Origin: Candidatus Dormiibacterota bacterium
GTDB taxonomy: Bacteria > Chloroflexota > Dormibacteria > Aeolococcales > Aeolococcaceae
DNA length: 40,458 nucleotides
Reading direction: 5' to 3'
NCBI GenBank assembly: GCA_003153125.1
Contig: PLWW01000124.1
Location: 1 to 40,458, forward strand
Shown piece by piece: positions 33,539 to 40,458 of the stretch; the stretch's first letter is position 1, and every line of letters begins with the position of its first letter. Below the pieces are notes generated by a model. It was not told where the DNA came from. It saw nothing but the letters and a program-made list of their open reading frames with translations, and did not search any database. The translations under genes and the position numbers were made by a program.

Positions 33539-33629
33539 GACGGCCCGTGCATCGCGAGGCGCGGCGGTGCACGCCTGCGCTGCAAGGCAATCGTATGGAG
33601 ATCGAAGCGCCGCTCTTACAGGCTTGTGC

Positions 33630-33658
33630 TTGACGGTTCAACGGTCGTCGCGTAGGCT
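33630..33658 (+). promoter_or_regulatory. Promoter of the ilvB-leuD operon
   Basis: TTGACG (33630-33635), a 17 bp spacer and TAGGCT (33653-33658). Transcription is expected at about 33665-33667, that is at the GTG of the leader peptide. The 90 bp from the ilvD stop to this promoter contain nothing else I can support. Confidence 0.75.
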
Positions 33659-33666
33659 ACCGGCGC

Positions 33667-33762
33667 GTGAACAAACTGCTCGTCGCCGTCCTTGTACTCC
33701 TTGGGCTGCTCCTGATTGGGAGCGGGACCTCGAGGTTCCGGACGCGGCGCGTGCCCGAGTAG
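33667..33762 (+). CDS. Branched-chain attenuator leader peptide, 31 aa
   Basis: A GTG-started ORF of 31 codons ending in TAG. Codons 4-17 read LLVAVLVLLGLLLI, twelve of fourteen being Leu, Val or Ile, the products of the operon. A ribosome short of these charged tRNAs would stall there and leave GGGACC (33724-33729) free to pair with GGTCCC (33789-33794) of the terminator stem, preventing termination. A GTGCC/GGCAC hairpin (33751-33766) spans the stop codon. No SD: the GTG is eight bases below the -10, so translation is probably leaderless. The C-terminal TSRFRTRRVPE is not conserved in such peptides as far as I know. Confidence 0.82.
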   Translation: MNKLLVAVLVLLGLLLIGSGTSRFRTRRVPE

Positions 33763-33787
33763 GCACAAACCAGAACCGGATCACGAA

Positions 33788-33820
33788 GGGTCCCCTCTCC
33801 AGAGGGGGCCCTTTCTTTTT
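33788..33820 (+). terminator. Attenuator terminator upstream of ilvB
   Basis: GGGTCCCCTC (33788 on) pairs with GAGGGGGCCC (to 33811) through ten pairs including one U-G, with a UCCA loop, followed by TTTCTTTTT (33812-33820). It lies between the leader peptide and ilvB, where a terminator makes sense only as a conditional one. Confidence 0.9.
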
Positions 33821-33854
33821 CGCCCACCACACCGCCAGACCCAAGGAGCACCTC

Positions 33855-33908
33855 ATGGACGACCAGGGCCGGAGAGCCGACCCCGCCAGCCGGCGGGCCA
33901 CCCCATGA
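33855..33908 (+). CDS. 17-codon ORF translationally coupled to ilvB
   Basis: An ORF MDDQGRRADPASRRATP with a strong SD AAGGAG (33843-33848) six bases upstream. Its TGA overlaps the ilvB ATG (ATGA at 33905-33908), and ilvB has no good SD of its own. It probably delivers ribosomes to ilvB. It is unrelated to the attenuator peptide. An alternative is that ilvB once started here and a frameshift separated the two; the sequence alone does not decide. Confidence 0.5.
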   Translation: MDDQGRRADPASRRATP

Positions 33909-35629
33909 TCCACGCGCACACCGACGAGGAGACGGCCCCGGAGCCGCGCGTTCTGACCGGCGCCGAGATCGTCTTCGAGTGCCTCCTCGCCGAGGGGGTG
34001 ACCACCATCTTCGGCTACCCCGGGGGCGCCAACCTGCCGCTGTACCAGCACCTGCCGCGGTACCCGGGCCTGCACCACGTGCTGGTCAGGCATGAGCAGG
34101 GTGGCGCACATGCCGCCGACGGGTACGCGCGCAGCCGGCCGGGCGCGGTGGGCGTCGTCTTCGCGACCAGCGGCCCCGGAGCGTTGAACATGGTCACCGG
34201 CCTCGCCACCGCCTACGCCGACTCCGTGCCGGTCGTGGCCATCACCGGCCAGGTGGCCATCACCGCGGTGGGCACCGACGCCTTCCAGGAGTCCGACGTC
34301 ATCGGCTCGACCATGTCGGTCACCAAGCACAGTTACCTGGTCACGCGGGTCGAGGACATCGCCCCCACGATGCGCGAGGCGTTCCACGTGGCCCGCTCGG
34401 GCCGCCCCGGACCGGTGCTCATCGACATCCCCAAGGATCTCCAGCAGGCGCGGACCGAGCTGCGTCTCTCGGACGAACCGGTGCGCCTTCGCTCCTTCCC
34501 GGCCCCGCCGATGCCCGACGACATGAAACTGCGGCGCATCGCGCAACTGATCGACGAGGCGGCGCGGCCGGTGATGCTCATCGGTCGCGGTGTGATCATC
34601 TCCCAGGCGGAGCAGGCGGTCATCGACCTCGTCGAGCGCGCCAACATCCCGGTCGGCTGGACGCTGCTGGGCACCGGCGCGTTCCCGGTCCGCCACCCGC
34701 TGGCGCTGCAGATGGTGGGCTTCATGGGCGCCGGCTACACCAACCTTGCGGTCTGTGACGCCGACCTTCTGATCATGGTGGGAATGCGCTGCGACGACCG
34801 TGTGACCACGCGGCTCGACTCCTTCGCACCCCGCGTGGAGCACATCGTGCACATCGACATCGATCCGGCCGAGATCGGCAAGAACGTGGTGCCGCATGTG
34901 TCGGTCGTCGCCGACGCGCGCAAGGCGCTCACCGCGCTGCTGCCGCTCGTCAAGCCCAAGCGTGAGCACCACTGGCTGACCCGGATCGACCAGTGGAAGG
35001 AGGAGCACCCCGTTCGCTTCGTGTCGAACAACGGCCTGCTGCAGCCCCAGGAGGTGCTCATCGAGATGTACGCGCGCTGCCACGATGAGGCCATCGTTCT
35101 CGCCGACGTCGGCCTCAACCAGATCTGGGCGGCGCTGTGGTTTGACTACGCCAAGCCGGGCCGCTTCCTCAACTCCGGTGGCACCGGCACCATGGGCTTC
35201 GCCTTCCCCGCCTCCATGGGTGCCAAGCTCAGCAACCCCGGCAAGACGGTGTTCTGCGTGAGCGGGGAGGGTGGCTTCGTGATGAACATGCAGGAGATGG
35301 CGACGATGGTGGAGGAGAACATCGACGTCAACGTGCTCATCCTCAACAACTCGTCGCTGGGCATGGTCCGGCAGTTCCAGGACGACTTCTACGGGGGCAT
35401 CCGTTCTGCCGTCGACCTGACGTTCACCCCCAACTTCGTCAAGCTGGGCGAGGCTTTCGGCATGAAGGCGATGACCACCGACCGTCGTGAGGACGTCGCG
35501 CCCATGCTCGACGAGGCGCTGGCGCACCGCGGACCGGTGCTGATGAACTTCGACATCGACCGCGATGCCAACGTCTACCCGATCGTGCCGCTGGGCAAGG
35601 GCATGCTCGATTTCGTGGAGGCGTCGTGA
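33905..35629 (+). CDS. ilvB: Acetolactate synthase large (catalytic) subunit
   Basis: A 574-aa ThDP enzyme condensing two pyruvates, or pyruvate and 2-ketobutyrate. The N-terminal LTGAEIVFECLLAEGVTTIFGYPGG is typical, with catalytic Glu64 in VRHEQGG, FATSGPGALNMVTG, and the FAD-binding region in the middle. The ThDP/Mg motif reads G-E-G (454-456) with Asn481-Asn482, that is GEG-x24-NN, where the family almost always has GDG. The only in-frame start that fits is ATG 33905, coupled to the preceding 17-codon ORF. It overlaps ilvN by 4 nt. Confidence 0.96.
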   Translation: MIHAHTDEETAPEPRVLTGAEIVFECLLAEGVTTIFGYPGGANLPLYQHLPRYPGLHHVLVRHEQGGAHAADGYARSRPGAVGVVFATSGPGALNMVTGLATAYADSVPVVAITGQVAITAVGTDAFQESDVIGSTMSVTKHSYLVTRVEDIAPTMREAFHVARSGRPGPVLIDIPKDLQQARTELRLSDEPVRLRSFPAPPMPDDMKLRRIAQLIDEAARPVMLIGRGVIISQAEQAVIDLVERANIPVGWTLLGTGAFPVRHPLALQMVGFMGAGYTNLAVCDADLLIMVGMRCDDRVTTRLDSFAPRVEHIVHIDIDPAEIGKNVVPHVSVVADARKALTALLPLVKPKREHHWLTRIDQWKEEHPVRFVSNNGLLQPQEVLIEMYARCHDEAIVLADVGLNQIWAALWFDYAKPGRFLNSGGTGTMGFAFPASMGAKLSNPGKTVFCVSGEGGFVMNMQEMATMVEENIDVNVLILNNSSLGMVRQFQDDFYGGIRSAVDLTFTPNFVKLGEAFGMKAMTTDRREDVAPMLDEALAHRGPVLMNFDIDRDANVYPIVPLGKGMLDFVEAS

Positions 35630-36213
35630 ACCAGAGCCGCCTCCTCTCCGTCCTCGTCGAGAACAAACCCGGCGTCCTCAACCGCGTGGCCTCGGCCGTG
35701 CGTCGCCGCGGCTTCAACATCGATTCACTGTCGGTCGGGCCCACCGACGACGGCTCCGTGTCTCGGATGACGATCGCAGTCCACGTCGGCCACCAGCAGG
35801 CGGAGCAGGCCACCAAGCAACTGGCCAAGCTCATCGACGTGATCACGATCGACGATGTCACCGAGCAGCGTGTTGTGGCCCACGAGATCCTGCTGATCCG
35901 CATGCATGCGCCGCTCTCGCAACGACGCCACGTGCTCGACATCGTCGACATCTACCGCGGCCGCGTCGTCGACATCGCCTCGGAGTCGATGATCATCGAG
36001 GTCACCGGGTCGACCGAGAAGATCGACAATTTCATCGACCTGATGCGCCCCTTCGGCATCAAGGAGCTGGGCCGCAGCGGCGCCGTCGCGCTGGTTCGCG
36101 GCGATGATGCGCGCCTTCGCCTGGTCGACTTCGATCCGCCTCACGATGAGCAGGCGGTCATCCCCCCCGCCGGTGACCGAACCGGGTCCGTCGACATGAC
36201 GGGCAATGTCTGA
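35626..36213 (+). CDS. ilvN: Acetolactate synthase small (regulatory) subunit
   Basis: A 195-aa regulatory subunit that gives valine feedback inhibition to IlvB. The N-terminal ACT domain (RLLSVLVENKPGVLNRVASAV, continuing to FNIDSLSVGPTDD) and the C-terminal ALS small-subunit domain with SESMIIEVTGSTEKI and RPFGIKELGRSGAVAL are both present. The last 30 residues are a non-conserved tail. GTG start overlapping ilvB by 4 nt (GTGA). ilvC follows after 19 nt with its own SD. Confidence 0.96.
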   Translation: MNQSRLLSVLVENKPGVLNRVASAVRRRGFNIDSLSVGPTDDGSVSRMTIAVHVGHQQAEQATKQLAKLIDVITIDDVTEQRVVAHEILLIRMHAPLSQRRHVLDIVDIYRGRVVDIASESMIIEVTGSTEKIDNFIDLMRPFGIKELGRSGAVALVRGDDARLRLVDFDPPHDEQAVIPPAGDRTGSVDMTGNV

Positions 36214-36232
36214 ACGCAATGAGGACTGACTG

Positions 36233-37278
<1,046 letters not shown>

Positions 37279-37282
<4 letters not shown>

Positions 37283-38919
37283 GCCAGAGCGACGACACCA
37301 ACGGGCAGGTCTCGAGCCTCGGCAACCCGCTGTTCACCGCGACGGCGCCAGACGAGCCCGAGCACCTGCTGATCCTCGACACCACCCTGCGCGACGGCGA
37401 GCAGTCTCCCGGGGTCGCTCTCAGCGCAGAGGACAAATTGGTGATCGCCCGTCAGCTGGCGCGGGTTCGCGTCGACATCATCGAAGCCGGCTTCCCGTTC
37501 GCCTCTCCCGGGGACTACGCCGCTGTGCACGCCATCGCGGAGCAGGTCGAGGGTCCCGTGATCGCCGGCTTGAGCCGTTGTTTTGAGGGTGACGTCAGGC
37601 AGTGCGCCAAGGCGCTGGAGCCTGCCGCGAACGCGCGCATCCACGTTTTCATCGGCACATCGCCGACACACCGCGACTCGCAGCTGCGCATGACCCAACA
37701 GCAGGTGTACGACCGCGCGGTGTCGATGACCGCCCTGGCCAAGACCTTCCGCGAGGACGTGGAGTTCTCCCCGATGGATGCCAGCCGCACCGAGCCGGAG
37801 TACCTCGCCGACGTGGTGGCGGGAACCATCGCCGCCGGGGCCACCACGATCAACCTCCCCGACACCGTCGGCTACGCCACCCCCGACGAGTGGCGCGGGC
37901 TCATCGAGTGGCTGCGCAAGCGCGTCCCGGCCCTCGACTCCGTGGTTCTCTCCGTGCACTGTCACAACGACCTCGGCCTCGCCGTCGCCAACTCCCTCGC
38001 GTCCGTGCGTGCGGGTGCGCGGCAGGTGGAGACCTGCGTCAACGGGATCGGCGAACGAGCGGGCAACGCGGCTCTCGAAGAGGTCGCCATGGCGACCAGG
38101 CTGCACCCCGAGGTGTTCGGCGTGGCCACGCAACTCGACCATTCCCACCTCTACCGCACCTCGCGCCTGGTCTCGCAGCTCACCGGGATGCAGGTCCAGC
38201 CCAACAAGGCGGTGGTCGGAGCCAACGCCTTCGCCCACCACTCCGGCATCCACCAGGACGGTGTCCTCAAGGACCGGCGCACCTTCGAGATCATGGATGC
38301 CAGCGACGTCGGCGCCGGGAGCACGCTGGTGCTCGGCAAGCTGTCGGGTCGGCACGCCCTGCGCAACCGCCTCCAGCAGCTGGGCTACAACCTCGACGAG
38401 GAGGAGTTGAAGCGTGCCTTCGTGCGCTTCAAGGACCTGGCCGATCGCAAGCGTGAGGTCACCGACCACGATCTCGAGGCGGTGGTGGCCGACGAGCGGC
38501 GCACCGGTTCCGAGCACTACCAGCTGGAACACCTGCAGGTCAGCTGCGGCACCAGGCTCCGCCCCACCGCGACCGTGCGGATGATGCTCTCCGACGGATT
38601 GTCGTATGAGGCCGTGGCCATCGGAGACGGCCCCATCGACGCCGCCTACCGTGCCATCAATTCGCTGTGCCAGGTCGAGGGCGAGCTCGAGGAGTTCGCG
38701 GTGCAGGCGGTGACGGCCGGCATCGATGCCATCGGCGAGGTGAACGTACGCCTCCGCCGTGACGGCACCCGCGCCACCGGTCACGGCGCCGACACCGACA
38801 TCATCGTTGCCGCAGCAAAGGCCTACGTCCATGCCCTCAACCGCATGAAGGACGGGGTCGTGAGTGGCGAGCGGCCCACCCCCGAGACGGTGGGCAGCGC
38901 CGCCGAGGCGGGGCGATGA
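37279..38919 (+). CDS. leuA: 2-isopropylmalate synthase
   Basis: A 546-aa enzyme joining acetyl-CoA and 2-ketoisovalerate, the first leucine-specific step. [13 protein letters not shown] (catalytic Arg38, metal Asp39), the metal site [14 protein letters not shown] and [13 protein letters not shown] are intact. The C-terminal LeuA dimer domain (about 400-525, feedback by leucine) is complete. The N-terminal 27 residues before the barrel are not conserved. GTG start overlapping ilvC by 4 nt; ATGA overlap with leuC. Confidence 0.97.
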
Positions 38920-40343
38920 CGCGACGGACACTGTTCGACAAGGTGTGGGATGCGCACCGGGTGGGCGGCGAGGAGGAGGGGCCCACCCTCCTCTACATCG
39001 ACCTGCACCTGGTGCACGAGGTGACGTCTCCGCAGGCGTTCGAGGGGTTGCGCCTAGCCGGGCGGACGGTGCGCCGGCCCGACCAGACGATCGCCACCAT
39101 GGATCACAACGTGCCCACCGTCGACCAGCTCGCGCCCATCGCCGACCCGGTGAGCGCAGCGCAGGTCGAGGCGCTGCGCCGCAACTGTGCGGACTTCGGC
39201 ATCCCGTGCTATGGGATCGGTCATCGCTGGCAGGGCATCGTGCACGTCATCGGCCCGGAGCTCGGCCTGACCCTCCCGGGCACGACGATCGTCTGCGGCG
39301 ACAGCCATACGGCGACGCACGGGGCGTTCGGCGCCCTTGCCTTCGGGATCGGCACCACCGACGTCGAGCACGTGCTCGCCACCCAGACCCTGCGCGCTGG
39401 CCGCCCCAACAGCATGGAGGTGCGCATCGACGGCGTCCTGCCGGCCGGGGTGACCGCCAAGGACGTGGCCCTCGGCGTTCTGCGGACGATCGGCACAGCC
39501 GGTGCCGCGGGACACGTGGTCGAATACACGGGCTCAGTCGTCGCGCGCATGTCGATGGAACAGCGCATGACCCTGTGCAACCTCACCATCGAGGGCGGCG
39601 GCAGGGCTGGAATGATCGCGCCCGACGACCTGACCATCGCCTACCTCGCCGGACGGCCGTTCGCGCCGCGCGGGGAGGCCTGGGATGAAGCCGTCGCGGC
39701 ATGGACTCAGTTGCGCAGCGACGAGGGGGCGGCGTACGACCGCACCGTGGTCATCGACGCCGCCGACCTCGCGCCCTTCGTCACGTGGGGAACCACGCCG
39801 GCGCAGTCCGTCGCCGTCACCGACGCCGTCCCCGACCCGGAGAGCTTCAGCGACCCCGCGGAGCGCGAATCGGCGGCGCGCGCGCTCGTCTACATGGGTC
39901 TGACGCCGGGCACCCGGATGGAGGACGTGACCATCGACACGGTGTTCATCGGCTCCTGCACCAACTCGCGCATCGAGGACCTGCGCATCGCCGCCGAGGT
40001 GATGGATGGGCATCGTGTCGCCGACGGGGTGCGGGTGCTGGTGGTGCCGGGGTCGCAACAGGTCAAGCTGCAGGCCGAGAACGAGGGGCTCGACAGGATA
40101 TTCCTCGCTTCTGGGGCGGAATGGCGCGACGCTGGCTGCTCCATGTGCTTGGGCATGAACCCGGACCAGCTCCAGCCCGGACAGCGGTGTGCGAGCACGA
40201 GCAACCGCAACTTCGAAGGCCGGCAGGGGCGTGGCGGGCGCACCCACCTGGTGTCACCTCCCATGGCCGCGGCCGCCGCCATCGAGGGGCGCATCACAGA
40301 TGTGCGCCGCTTCCGTGCGCGCGTCGGACAGGCCGTCCCGTGA
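38916..40343 (+). CDS. leuC: Isopropylmalate isomerase large subunit
   Basis: A 475-aa aconitase-family subunit. It has the [4Fe-4S] cysteines Cys348 (GSCTNSR), Cys408 and Cys411 (CSMCLG), the start [12 protein letters not shown], the [19 protein letters not shown] segment and [22 protein letters not shown] near the end. It works as a heterodimer with LeuD to isomerise 2- to 3-isopropylmalate. It overlaps both leuA and leuD by 4 nt. Confidence 0.97.
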   Translation: MTRRTLFDKVWDAHRVGGEEEGPTLLYIDLHLVHEVTSPQAFEGLRLAGRTVRRPDQTIATMDHNVPTVDQLAPIADPVSAAQVEALRRNCADFGIPCYGIGHRWQGIVHVIGPELGLTLPGTTIVCGDSHTATHGAFGALAFGIGTTDVEHVLATQTLRAGRPNSMEVRIDGVLPAGVTAKDVALGVLRTIGTAGAAGHVVEYTGSVVARMSMEQRMTLCNLTIEGGGRAGMIAPDDLTIAYLAGRPFAPRGEAWDEAVAAWTQLRSDEGAAYDRTVVIDAADLAPFVTWGTTPAQSVAVTDAVPDPESFSDPAERESAARALVYMGLTPGTRMEDVTIDTVFIGSCTNSRIEDLRIAAEVMDGHRVADGVRVLVVPGSQQVKLQAENEGLDRIFLASGAEWRDAGCSMCLGMNPDQLQPGQRCASTSNRNFEGRQGRGGRTHLVSPPMAAAAAIEGRITDVRRFRARVGQAVP

Positions 40344-40458
40344 CGCCGTTTCGCTGTGAGCACGGGAGGATCGTGCCGCTGGACCGATCCGACGTCGACA
40401 CCGACCAGATCATCCCCAAGCAGTTCCTCAAGCGCATCGAGCGCACCGGCTACGGCGA
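40340..40458 (+). CDS. leuD: Isopropylmalate isomerase small subunit, 5' part only
   Basis: The first 39 codons from a GTG overlapping the leuC stop (GTGA). The visible sequence includes [19 protein letters not shown] and RIERTGYG, the typical LeuD start that includes the conserved DTDQIIP. The rest lies beyond the window. Confidence 0.95.
   Translation, partial: MTPFRCEHGRIVPLDRSDVDTDQIIPKQFLKRIERTGYG

Noticed and set aside
33541-33904. T-box riboswitch upstream of ilvB
   Set aside because: I found no T-box AGGGUGG-like motif or specifier stem-loop; the leader peptide and terminator explain the region.

Overview
The window is a dense, visibly high-GC stretch of a bacterial chromosome with 33 protein genes (counting the partial leuD), two attenuator leader peptides, one 17-codon coupling frame and two tRNA genes. 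Start codons are often GTG, gene overlaps of 1 to 17 nt are common, and several genes lack a Shine-Dalgarno (SD) sequence and sit 6-10 nt below a TANNNT box, which suggests leaderless transcripts. These traits, together with a wax ester synthase/DGAT, a mycobacterial Sdh1-like succinate dehydrogenase, a KimA potassium transporter and actinobacterial-style attenuators (Phe-Tyr-Phe and Leu/Val/Ile leaders), point to an actinobacterial or nearby terrabacterial lineage, for example Thermoleophilia, Acidimicrobiia or Dormibacterota. I cannot name the taxon. No mobile element, prophage, CRISPR array or rRNA was seen.

Layout. Positions 1-168 hold divergent tRNA-Arg(UCU, cut by the window edge) and tRNA-His. 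Positions 194-6946 (minus) hold gltB-gltD (NADPH-type glutamate synthase) followed by a glycerophosphodiester phosphodiesterase. Positions 7122-10912 (plus) hold sdhC-sdhA-sdhB and a small membrane protein, facing malate dehydrogenase (minus, 10931-11914), so two consecutive TCA enzymes meet tail to tail. Positions 12000-15124 hold endonuclease III, a hypothetical protein, the wax ester synthase/DGAT and another small hypothetical. Positions 15193-19668 (minus) are a tightly overlapping operon: KimA-type K+ transporter, class III aminotransferase, Gfo/Idh/MocA oxidoreductase. Positions 19775-24671 (plus) hold an unidentified protein, a CBS-pair protein, a CBS/GltD-like/ferredoxin fusion flavoprotein, tadA and a stand-alone 5'-3' exonuclease domain. 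Positions 24689-30354 hold an acetyltransferase and a methyltransferase (minus), a membrane GGDEF-EAL protein, greA, a lipoprotein alpha/beta hydrolase and a PsiE-family membrane protein.

The right end is an amino-acid biosynthesis block. A DAHP synthase/chorismate mutase fusion (minus) lies behind a 22-codon leader peptide with consecutive Phe-Tyr-Phe codons. Divergent from it is ilvD, then ilvB-ilvN-ilvC-leuA-leuC-leuD in one operon in which most junctions overlap by 4 nt. The operon is preceded by a consensus promoter, a 31-codon leader peptide very rich in Leu/Val/Ile codons, a textbook terminator hairpin with a U-run, and a 17-codon ORF whose stop overlaps the ilvB start.

The items most worth a second look are the CBS-protein plus CBS-GltD-ferredoxin fusion pair (a candidate nucleotide-gated electron-transfer system), the two attenuators, the KimA-aminotransferase-oxidoreductase operon (a possible osmoadaptation module), and the Asp-to-Glu change in the IlvB thiamine-diphosphate motif.
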